64,000 nucleotides of DNA from Apostichopus japonicus (Eukaryota > Echinodermata > Holothuroidea > Aspidochirotida > Stichopodidae), in assembly GCF_037975245.1 (NCBI RefSeq), contig NC_092574.1:1705001-1769000 (forward strand). The letters run 5' to 3'. Made by a program: the position numbers and the translations under genes. Below, piece after piece: positions 28,505-38,099 of this stretch. The notes beneath the pieces are model-generated. The model searched no databases and was not told the DNA's origin. It was given only the letters and a program-made list of their open reading frames with translations. The stretch's first letter is position 1; every line of letters starts with the position of its first letter.

Positions 28505-29461
28505 TCACCTTGACTGAGCAGAATATTTCATTCTTTTTTGCTTCTGTCTCTGATTGCAAAACCAAACTCTGACTACATTTTTCTTCAAGTCCAGTTTTTC
28601 CGCGATTGCGGCTATTTTTTCACTCGATGGTCGTGGTTGTACGGCGAAGTAAGCCTCTAATGATCGTTTTTCGGGAGCTGCTATGCTGGTTCGTTTTCTC
28701 TTTTTGTCACCTGAGTTTAGAATTCCAGAGGAGTCCCTGTTCTCTCTCGCTGCAGCTTCGGCTTCTTCTAACCAAGCAGCTAAAATTGGTTTCAAGGCGA
28801 TCATGTTGTTGTGACTTAACGTAAGACTCTCAAATCGGCAGATAGTGCTCTGACTAAGCGATCCCACACCGGGAAGTTTCAGGTTAGCTAATGCTCTACC
28901 TACGTCGGCCTGCGTTACACCAAGTTTAATTCGTCTTTGTTTAAATCTTTCAGCGAAAGCCTCTAACTCTCTAGGATCTGTGTCCAAGTCGTACATACCC
29001 ATGTTATGATGAGGCACCATGTTATGGGCGGCTGCCGCGGCAGCTGCCGCTGCTGCAGACGGGTTGAAATGCCCAGGAGCAGCAGGTATGTGAGTAAAAC
29101 TAGGCTGCAGGTGGTGCGGGGCCGGCGAAGACATTGTTTGGGCCTCAAGACTTGTAGCTGGAGGAGGGGGTCCTCCCCCTGCAATTGAGACTGCTGCGGC
29201 CGAAATTTGGTCTAGAAACTCGTTGTGATCCATGCCATGATGAGAGAGACTGCGAGACGAGGGAGGCCCTGCAGCGTACGGCGATGGGTGCATGCTTCCA
29301 TTGATGCTTGATGCGGAATGGTGCGTATTGTAGCCAGGGTCATTCTTCGTCGACATGTGTGGTTGATGTCCTCCTTTAACAACGGAACATAACACGTCCC
29401 CTGCGGCTAGTGCCTCTGCACGCGCTAAAAGCCCGTCGTCGAAACCGGTAAAGTAATTGCC
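28505..29461 (-). CDS. POU4: POU class 4 transcription factor, coding exon 2 (POU-IV box, POU-specific domain, homeodomain)
   Basis: Second coding exon, 318 codons. It opens after a pyrimidine-rich acceptor (TCCTCCCAG|GGC at 29461) in phase 0 with exon 1. In the joined 361-residue protein, residues 49-65 form the POU-IV box (DDGLLARAEALAAGD). They are followed by a His/Ser/Pro-rich linker, an Ala run at about 179-188, the POU-specific domain at about 203-278 (DTDPRELEAFAERFKQRR to AAWLEEAE) and the homeodomain at about 296-355, with the POU-class WFCNQRQKQKR in helix 3. Domain order and length match Brn3/acj6 proteins, nuclear DNA-binding factors that specify sensory and other neurons in many animals. 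The C-terminus, MKYSAQSR, ends a few residues past the homeodomain, as in vertebrate POU4 proteins. The TGA stop (28507-28505) lies inside a perfect splice-donor sequence, AG|GTGAGT, so an alternative C-terminus is possible. A GTG or internal start is not needed once exon 1 is joined. Confidence 0.95.
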   Translation of the reverse strand, partial: GNYFTGFDDGLLARAEALAAGDVLCSVVKGGHQPHMSTKNDPGYNTHHSASSINGSMHPSPYAAGPPSSRSLSHHGMDHNEFLDQISAAAVSIAGGGPPPPATSLEAQTMSSPAPHHLQPSFTHIPAAPGHFNPSAAAAAAAAAAHNMVPHHNMGMYDLDTDPRELEAFAERFKQRRIKLGVTQADVGRALANLKLPGVGSLSQSTICRFESLTLSHNNMIALKPILAAWLEEAEAAARENRDSSGILNSGDKKRKRTSIAAPEKRSLEAYFAVQPRPSSEKIAAIAEKLDLKKNVVRVWFCNQRQKQKRMKYSAQSR

Positions 29462-30014
29462 CTGGGAGGAAACGAAAAGATAATGAAATTTTAATGGGTT
29501 TTGGCATGATATAAATTCACGTATAGGGTGTTTCGTAGCTCAACGAAATTGAGATAGGTCAAATAAACATATCACATACGGTATTAGACCGAAATTAAGC
29601 GCGATTTTGTCGAATGCCACGTGTATGGACCCTGATATGCATTGAATTTACACTTTGGTTGAAGACATAATCAAAATATTTGTTACACGAAAGGTGTAGT
29701 TACACAATTTTCACAATTGTGTTTTTTTTTTATGTTTTCTGTGATTGTGAACAATTGTAGAACAGGAATTGAAATATACCGAAATGTTGTTGTTTTTCAA
29801 ACCAATTTGCACAGTTACTAATCTTAGTTACATCTTAGCGTACAGAAAGCTCGAACCATCCGTTAAGAAAACATGGCAAGGTAGATCAAACTGTAGTTTC
29901 ATAAGCCTCTCTTTGTTGAGCTGGGCAGTGGGGTGGGGTGTACATGGTGAATAAATTCTGCGAATCAGATACAAACGCTCGCAATAATTCCTTCCTTGTG
30001 ATATGGTTTTAGTT

Positions 30015-30250
30015 TTCGGTGACATGGACAAGACTTGTGAGTAGGTTCGACTCCTTTTGCCAGATCATTACGTTGTGTCCTTGGGCAAAGCACTGAATCT
30101 TTATTGCTTCTCTTAACCCAGTTGTGTATAAGGAGAGTTGAATGGTCCGGACTGTATGTCCACCCTTTGGAAAACCCTAGGTTACGCGTACATGTGGCGC
30201 ACTGCATTGCTCGAGACCTGGTTGAATTGTGCACATTTGTGTGTGGGTGT
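30015..30250 (+). mobile_element. SINE fragment (B box plus conserved core)
   Basis: A B-box-like GGTTCGACTCC near 30045 is followed by TGTCCTTGGGCAAAGCACTG and TCTTAACCCAGTTGTGTATA. The latter resembles the TGTCCTTGGGCAAGACACTT core found in many tRNA-derived SINEs of fish and marine invertebrates. The 5' head is worn and no A box is clear. Lies in POU4 intron 1, directly left of the hAT-like element. Confidence 0.5.
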
Positions 30251-30737
30251 CAGGGGCGTAGCCAGTATGTAGCACTGTAGGCCCGGGCCTACACTTTTTT
30301 TGGCCAAGTTATCCTTTTTTTAAGACACCCATAATTCAAATCCATAAGCTTGCTGGACGAGTTTAAGAGTCTACACAGGAAAAGCTATTGAAATGAACGG
30401 GACAAGAATATGTCTAAATTAGGTGACCTATTCTTCTGTCATCTAGGCTGTCATTTCTATCGCGTGCCGTTTCATTCAACACTCTACCTGCCGAAAAAGA
30501 CAAGGATCCGATCTTGTCAGTTTTTTAACATCTGGGTTTAAAAGTGATATTGAATGAGGTGTCTCAAGTTAGCAAGAGGCCAGGGAACCAGAATGAACAC
30601 TCGGGAACTTGAAGGGCCGTTTCCGGCCATCTGGGGGGTTTGTAAAACCAAACTTTTCTTGTACGCTTCGCCCCAACCGATAGTGGCGCTTCAGATAGTC
30701 GTGCCTACAACTTTGAAAATCCTGGCTACGCCCCCTG
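30251..30737. mobile_element. hAT-like non-autonomous element in POU4 intron 1
   Basis: A 487-bp segment with matching inverted ends, CAGGGGCGTAGCCAG and CTGGCTACGCCCCCTG. An 8-bp target duplication is not evident, so the insertion may be old or rearranged. Its right half (TTTCCGGCCATCTGG ... TGTACGCTTCGCCCCAACC ... AGTGGCGCTTCAGATAG) aligns with the right half of the element at 51369-51730, which shows the two are related. No transposase is encoded. Confidence 0.75.
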
Positions 30738-30793
30738 GATGTGACACGTTACCAATGACAAGGGGTTAACTGTTGCTAAGTCAGTCGTGTAAG

Positions 30794-31127
30794 CAGGGGT
30801 AGGAGCCGGGGGCACTGGGGGCACGTCCCCCCCACTTTTTTCCAAAATAGCAAATGTGCCCTACTGGCAAATAAAATGTGCCCCTTTGATGAAGAACTAT
30901 CTTTTGGATATCTTAAGCCTTTGATAATTTTAATATTTTATTTTAATAATTTATGTTTAGTCTGTACATGCTATTTATAAAATGGCATCCCATATTCCTT
31001 TTGTAGCACGGTAAACAATAAACAATCTCAATCGGTTTATAGCACAACGAGTGGTGGTTGTAGAATGAGAAAGTGCCCCTCTGATGTTGTGCCCCCCCCA
31101 TACTTTTTGGAAGCTTCCTACCCCCTG
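30794..31127. mobile_element. hAT-like MITE, copy 2 (inside POU4 intron 1)
   Basis: A 334-bp element of the same family as 27650-28044. Ends are CAGGGGTAGGAGCC and GCTTCCTACCCCCTG, with an exact 8-bp target duplication CGTGTAAG (30786-30793 and 31128-31135). The shared interior includes GATGAAGAACTATCTTTTGG and ATATCTTAAGCCTTTG. It lies about 1.3 kb from the 3' splice site of the POU4 intron. No coding frame. Confidence 0.92.
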
Positions 31128-34100
31128 CGTGTAAGAAAGCGTCGACCTTGATAAAAAACTGCAAGACTTGAATATAGTAATTGAACTTTACATTAAAATA
31201 TTTTAAAAAAATGCAAACTTAGGAAATGATAATACAAATAAGAAATTTTGCATCATGTTTATGCAAATAAGTTCAAACTTTTCAGATAAGTGCTCAGAAT
31301 ACTTGATTATAGTAGACTATGCCTCTATCGTTGTAAATTCCGATTCAATTTCTCATCAATGTTGCTCATATTGTGGATTTACAGCGAAAACATAATATAT
31401 CTATCATTTCCTATGAACCCACGTGTACCATTTTACTGTTCTTAGTTGATATGTGTTCCCGTGGGTGCAATTTCAACTCAAACATCGTATTATGACGCAC
31501 AAGTGGTAATTTCACACCATGACTCCTGAATAATTCATACATATTCAACACCTTAGCTCATAAATGATTCATAAATATTCAACAGTCGATAGAATTGCAG
31601 TTCTTTTGCAAGTATAGTTACTTGGGACAATGAATAAGAGTATAGCATCGCGAGTTTCAGATAGATCTGATTGCGGATGCCATTTAACAGTTTATAATAG
31701 TAGCTAATAATTAATTGCCCGTGCTAGTTGACGTTGGCAGAATCACGCCGAAATAATTGAAAGCAAGTTCTGCCGTAATGCGGATGTGCACACCTATAGT
31801 GTGTCAGTCATGCCAACCAAGTTCACGCAATAAGCCCCATATTATAAATAGTTTCGAGCTGCAGGTAATACGCAATATTATATTTTTATATCGTAGTTTG
31901 TACGTAGGGGCATCGCCAAGTGAATTTCACTTTCCAAGAATGAATTTTATTTTTCTTTCAAAAACCATTGCGAGAACATATAGTCATGAAATAACTTTAG
32001 GACAAGTATTCAAAATGCACGAGGTATTGACCTACGGAGACACCTTTCTTCTGATCTCGTAATACCTTTCCTGTGGAGATTATAGGTAGAGCTTATATAT
32101 GGCTTCTTATTATATGTACTATTGCCATAGAAAAACGTTTAGCGCTTCAAAGATGTTTTTTATGCAACGTTATTAATACCCTAGCAAATTGCCTGTAGAA
32201 ATGCGATTCAGCTTCCACATAGACCTATGTCTGAAATAGGGAAACATATTGCTTTGTATAAATTGAAATTTAGGAAGAATACTATGGATGCTCCGAAGAC
32301 TTTCAAATGACAGCGGAGAGGGAAGGGACTTGGGTATGAAGGAGATTTCCAACACCATATGGTGAGATGGTGACATGTTGAGCTTGTCCAGGCTTCACGA
32401 GTAAACAAGTATATAATATTCATTTCATTAGGAATCTGCTAAAGGTATACCCACTGTATAAGATCGTACAATGTTGTTGTATGTATCATATACGGCTATG
32501 TAAGTTTACAGTTAAAATAAATGTACTCATAGCGTTTTGGTGCCCCTATATGTAAGCAGGATAACGTCATTCCAACATTAATCGTCAACAAATGGGCTAA
32601 AAATCAAACTTTACGCTAAGGCCTATTGGTTATTTGCATCATGTTCATGCGTTTTTTGGGGGCTCGTGTTCCTAAGTAGCCTTTTCAATTACACTAAAAT
32701 CGACGGCTTCTTCCAACGCCACTCAAACATTTTTCATCAAAAGTCTTATGTTAAAGAGTAACGGAAATTTTGCAATGCAGCATGTTACAACTTAAAGATT
32801 CTCCAAACTACAGGTATCACCCATAAACAAAATAGTAGACATTTTTTTTCACACCCAAATCAATTCTGAGTTAAACACCTCTTTTACTCCAAAACTAGCG
32901 TTTATTTATCAGCACAAAGTAACAGTAATTCATGTCGCTCAATCCCATGTTATCATGAACATTATTTTAAAGTTGTTTATTCATTTCCATATTAATTCCC
33001 CATATTGGTCTATCGTTACTATTGTCGTTAAATCTGTAGTCAGTATTCACTGGCGTCCAATCATACAAAATAAGCAAACTCGATAGGTCTCCTCCTAGTC
33101 TCATATTACAAACGTTAATTTCATTTAGTATTTACCTAACCTTATTGTAATACCATGATTGTATAACGTTACCCTTGTCAAATTACATTAATTAGCCTGT
33201 TATTTGTGTTGGAAGCATTTATGTGAATCCTCATCTTGAATAACGTTTAAATTTATTAGTGGTGTCCATTTATTTCACTATTTCTATTTTTAAAATATTC
33301 AAAAAAAAAACAATAATTCCATCTGTGAATGTAAATATACGTCATTAACAAACCCTAAAACGAAAATGGCGCGAAAAACCTCATGTATGGTTAGTTATAA
33401 TGAAAAAAAGTGTTGTATTCTACTCTGAAGATATAGCTCCAGGAACCTATAGTTTAAAGAGAAATTTGCCAAATTTGTATAAGCAATCGACCACATGAGC
33501 CATGTGTCGATTGTCTATAGTTATTCTTATATAACACTACTCTGTCAATTTCCCTCATTTAAAAGCTAATTTAATTGTGTTTTTTTTGGTATTGAAATGT
33601 TAATAGCAAAATGAAGCATTTTTGGTGGTTTTAAATACTACAGGCATATTTACATTGAGTTTAATGTGTAATTGATGATCCAGTATAGGCTACATAAGTA
33701 CAACATATGAAATTGAATTTTTAAGCCAGCTCTGATTTATATTGCCGGGGAGAATATTCATGTAATTATCAATAAACTGCAACGTTACATTAAACAATTG
33801 TATTTGTCTTGAAAAACTGCACAACATATTGACGCCTGCTTTTCATGTGTATGAACATGAAATCATTGCATCTAGGTGAAGTTACAATATACGAAGCCCT
33901 CGCCTCCGGCATAAAAATGTCAGCTGTTCTGGTTCTTGCATAAACTGACCAAGCACGCCGCATTAAGGAGTGGAGCTATGGTAACTGATAATCTAAATAA
34001 TCAAATTGAAACATTTCAGTAGTTTTTTCATTTCTCGAGGATTTCAATCATGAGAAAACCATTTCACAATTAATATTTTATTCGTTTGTCTGCTGTAGAA

Positions 34101-36047
34101 AGGTTAAAATAAAAACTTAACCAGGTATTGTGTTCGATGAAGTGATATGATAACACGCGAATACTCGTTTCGAAGTTCAGAATATATAAATATTCGCCAT
34201 ATCTTAGTTTCAAATGACACGATTATTTCTAACCTTTTGTCAAATATGGCTGAATCAATGTCGAAATGTAGGTAGGTAGGTGTTTCAACTCTAAAATAAC
34301 GTACCCCTGAATATAATCTAGCAACTAAAAAGTGGTAATATTTAAAGCTTTGATTTGACATGGTTGTAAACTTACGCTGAAAGCACTATCGCAAATCGCA
34401 TATGGAGATATACTTTTAAGCTTTATATGTTGTCTTATGTGCTGGAAATTTAATGCATTCCTTCCACTATACAACTATCAGGGATTATGATGTTTACAAA
34501 TTTACGTTTAATAAATCAATACTATACTTGGTTAGGTTGAACAATAGTTTTAACAAGAAATGATTTTCATATTGACACAATGTTCACAAGTGCACCTTTG
34601 CCATTAGAAACCGTGGCCATCAGAAACTTACCGAGTTCACCTAAATCTGTAACGCGTATTGCACGAGGGGTATCTCAAATGATATGGTTTACTCTCAAAG
34701 ACTTTGCAGGAAGCATAAAACCATAGGCAATGAGCTATAAATTAAGGCACAAAGCGTTAAAAACAATGATAGGTACACAAAATATGCATACATGGATGGA
34801 ATGGGCTATATTTGCCAGTTGCATACTTTTTTTCATAAACTTCTGAATTAGAATGGAGATGAATAATTTTTATTTGTGCTTTAACCAATATTTTTATAAT
34901 ATATATGAGTGTATCAGTAGTCGCTGGAAATTTTGAAGAAGTGTCTATATATAACGCATGAAATGAATAATAAAAAGTAACTGCAAAAACTGTCTTTATT
35001 TTTGTTGTTGTGAAGTCTTAAGATATCTAACGTTATGCTTATATTGAAACATACGCTCCAGTTTACTTCTGTAATACATATCCTTACGGCAAGTCTTCGG
35101 CAACAGATACAGTAGGAATCTTGCTTAAATTAGAAACATTTTTGATATTTAATACAAAAAATGTTTGCGCATTGGTAATGTGCCAGCGACTAAAACTATG
35201 CAATAATACAGGTACTCTTACTAAATACCGAAATATTTTCCTACTTATTCCTAAATGTATACGTAGTTTTTATGTCATCACCAGCGTATACTAAAGAGGC
35301 TGCATAATAAATGGTCGTAAGAACCTTCGAACAGTAGTGTCCTGTCAACTATTTATTTAATTAACTATGACTTTATAAGAAATTACTTTATTTCTCACTT
35401 ATTACATAACGTAGCGTAATAATTATTCGAAATCATACACGCATTTCTAAATCTGCATGAAAAGTTGCATGTTTTTAAGTGACATTCTTCATTTGACAAT
35501 ATTGTCAATAAATACACATTTACTCTTTCTTTTCTATGTCTTTATACTTTCAAGAAAGACTTCGGGTTGACAGTCTATATATGTACACGATCTTCATTTC
35601 ACCTTACAATTTAATCGATAACAAGAGAACACCCGTTTTTGACTGCTTAATTTTATATTGCAAACAGTAAGCGAGATCCCTGCAGCCTATTCTTGTATCT
35701 TTTAATACCGATAATTTGAAGAAATAACCATAAAATATTATCAGTGATATGAATAACCAAGAGGTTTCGTTAACTACATGTTTTAACATTGTCATGCAAT
35801 TTTGGAGTGAGAGGTCTCACGGTTATATGTAAAGACTGTATCGTTGTAGTACTAATAATAAACCAGGTAAATAATGATTAGAAATAATGATTTTGCAAGT
35901 AAGGTATTGAATTTGCAAAGTGATTCTGATAGAACTTCTTCAGTTTAGTTTTATAGAAGGGATGGCATGGGTGTTTCCTTGCTCTCACATCTCAATAACG
36001 GTTCACTAAGCTACAAATATAACAGTAAGAGCAAAGAATCAACTTAC

Positions 36048-36176
36048 GGAGGGGTTCGGCAGGCATCGTCGCATCACGTCCGATGTTCTTTCTACATGGT
36101 GACGAGGGTGCAACGGCGAATACTTCGGCGACGAATAAATCGGATGAACTCCGACGGGGTCGTTTTTCATGTTCAT
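36048..36176 (-). CDS. POU4: POU class 4 transcription factor, coding exon 1 (N-terminus)
   Basis: First coding exon of the POU4 (Brn3/acj6) gene, read on the minus strand and encoding about 43 residues. Reading starts at ATG 36176 (a second in-frame ATG lies two codons later at 36170). The exon contains a KYSP...MRRCLPNPS block that closely resembles the N-terminal exon of Drosophila acj6, which ends MRRCMPNPS, and the vertebrate Brn3 block (KYPSLH...RRACLPTPP). A consensus donor, TCC|GTAAGT, follows at 36047, and the open frame stops two codons into the intron. The phase-0 junction joins cleanly to exon 2 at 29461. The frame is open upstream to 36302, so a longer N-terminus cannot be excluded. 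I prefer 36176 because MNMK resembles the Met-rich start of family members. The promoter and 5' UTR are not identified. Identity and splice site are seen directly; the start choice is inference. Confidence 0.85.
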
Positions 36177-37035
36177 CTCTTGTTGAAAATAAGCCTGAAA
36201 TTTCATCAGCTCGCAGAGTTGTGTATCTGTTATTTTAAAACTACTTTTTTCTTCTTCAAATATCCCTTGAAGTCGAACAAACCTTAAATTGTTGATGTCC
36301 AATAATGCTATTCAAATGTTTTACAAGAGTAAAGTTGAACTACAGGAAATGTTACATAAAAAATTAAGTAAATACTAAAAAGTCATATCAGAAATATTTC
36401 CTGGATTTGTTATTATTAGTCTTCGTAAATGCCGTGAAATCGAACTTCATCTGTAAGTGAACTTTCTGTTCAAAGCCATCGATTTATCAACGCTTTCTCC
36501 CTCTTCCTCTCTGGAAGATACGTCAATTATAATTTGGAAGTTTTTCATTCGTCAAAAGTCAGGCAAGTTATATTTCCCTGGAATATTGTTCGGTAAAACG
36601 TTTGATTTAGGTTCCAGCGTATTGTGTATGATGAGTTGTTGAGGAGTTTTATAAATTAAAAAGTTTCCACAATAGAACGGTTTCTGAATAAATTCAAGGT
36701 ACAAATCTCTGTACGTCGTCGTTTTCTTTGCTATTAAATAATAAATAAATGTGAAGACGTAACATTCTTGATCAATCTACCTTGCAATCACCCGAAGTTT
36801 TCTTTCAATGTGAATGCTCGTCAAAACCATACGGGAGGCAGTACATATGTAAATCACTACATGAGTATATGATGAATGCACTATGCACTACCCGTATACC
36901 CTGTATACTAGAACGAAGTCTGTACAATTCTGCTTTCAAATGATAATTGATCCTGCCTTTTGTTATATCCTCTTAGCTGTATACAACGGTAACTTTTTCC
37001 GTCCTGTCCAATACTTGAAGTTTTGTTTTCTACTG

Positions 37036-37218
37036 TCAGATAGCTCGATAACGCCTTTCTGAATGAATAGCGCGCAAAACGTCGATAAGTTGCTTCTGTA
37101 ATCTACGGCTCACTAAGCCCCGACATGCGGACTCTATTGCGGCACTCCATTCAAAAGCTTCGCAAACTCGTCTCAACCACGTTGCTAAACTTTCTCCTTT
37201 TTTCACGGTTGGCGGCAT
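37036..37218 (-). CDS. Possible 60-residue ORF in a CpG-rich patch upstream of POU4
   Basis: A minus-strand frame of 60 codons starts at ATG 37218 with A at -3 (AAACCATGC) and ends at TGA 37036. It would encode a basic, helical-looking peptide (MPPTVKKGESLATWLRRVCE at the N-terminus, then LVSRRLQKQLIDVLR). No family is recognised. The frame extends upstream to 37272 without a stop. It lies about 0.9-1.0 kb upstream of POU4 exon 1 on the same strand, in DNA much richer in CpG and GC than its surroundings, so it could be a 5' UTR exon, an upstream ORF, an unrelated small gene or chance. The plus strand is also open across the same patch (37125-37427), which argues against firm coding status. 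Confidence 0.18.
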   Translation of the reverse strand: MPPTVKKGESLATWLRRVCEAFEWSAAIESACRGLVSRRLQKQLIDVLRAIHSERRYRAI

Positions 37219-37430
37219 GGTTTTGCGCGTGCGTAGTGCAATCGAGTGGAAAGTATTCCTCGAACGACGCATGCGTGAATCAAAAAGCTGCTTTCAGTTT
37301 ATGGAAACTTAATTGGCTTGCTGTTGGCAAGTGCCGGTTTAGCACCTTCAAGCGGCGAATGCTGTTGGCCAAAGACTCGGTGGAGACATATGATTTCAAC
37401 GAAAATTTCCAAAAGACGTCGAGTTAAGCA
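37036..37430. promoter_or_regulatory. CpG-rich patch, possible promoter
   Basis: About 400 bases with many CpG dinucleotides inside AT-rich DNA. It holds two sequences close to the NRF-1 palindrome (GCGCATGCGC-like): TGCGCGTGCGTA near 37223-37234 and ACGCATGCGTGA near 37268-37279. CpG-rich, NRF-1-like stretches often mark promoters. Its place about 1 kb upstream of POU4 exon 1 makes it a candidate start region for that gene or for an unannotated divergent transcript. No TATA box stands out. Confidence 0.3.
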
Positions 37431-37638
37431 AACCAGTTTGGATGCTAGATTCATCATGTTTTGACTTTCAGGGAGACGGTTTAAAATAACGCTGCATATT
37501 AGGCTAAGGCATGCCCAAATGTGTAGGCCTACAAATGGTCATGTCTTGATGATATCACATTTAAGAATTTTGATCTGACTTCTTGTTTTACACTCACTTT
37601 ATCACACCGGTAAAATTTGTAATAGAAAGTGTATGCAG

Positions 37639-37673
37639 CTTATATATATATATATATATATAAAATAAAAGAA

Positions 37674-37748
<75 letters not shown>

Positions 37749-37763
37749 AAAGAAACTACATGT
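37639..37763. repeat. (TA)n microsatellite with duplicated flank
   Basis: A short and a long TA run, each followed by the same AAAATAAAAGAAACTACAT sequence, indicating a local duplication of the flank. Confidence 0.95.
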
Positions 37764-38099
37764 TTTTCAGCCCTAAATACATATTTAAAAAATTAATGAC
37801 TGCAAATAAGTTTGAAATTTTCAGAAGCACAGAAAGATAATATTGTGATTTTTCCATTAAGTCTGAAAGAAACGGAAATAATAAAATAATTCATCGTCGT
37901 TTTCTGGTACAAATACACTCATACACTCACACACACGCACACACGCATTTTGAACAAGTTCCAATATGTAGAAAAACGTAGCCATGCATGTCTTACATAA
38001 GTGATACGATTGTTGCAGTACATGCTGAAAAGCTTTCCTTTTGATCTAACCTTTGACCGCATGTAAGTCATAACGTCACACAGAAGTTCAAAGGTTACC

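Larger units (their letters stand above)
29462..36047 (-). other. POU4 intron 1 (6586 bp, GT-AG, phase 0)
   Basis: The intron between the two POU4 coding exons is bounded by GTAAGT at 36047 and TTTCCTCCCAG ending at 29462. It sits after the PNPS motif, the place where acj6 and vertebrate POU4 genes are also interrupted. It contains a tRNA-type SINE fragment (about 30015-30250), an hAT-like element (30251-30737) and a MITE (30794-31127) near its 3' end. The rest, 31140-36040, is AT-rich sequence without recognisable coding. An ATAATTAAT sequence at 31707-31715 matches the core bound by Brn3-class POU factors and could be an autoregulatory site, but so short a match can arise by chance in AT-rich DNA. 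Confidence 0.85.
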
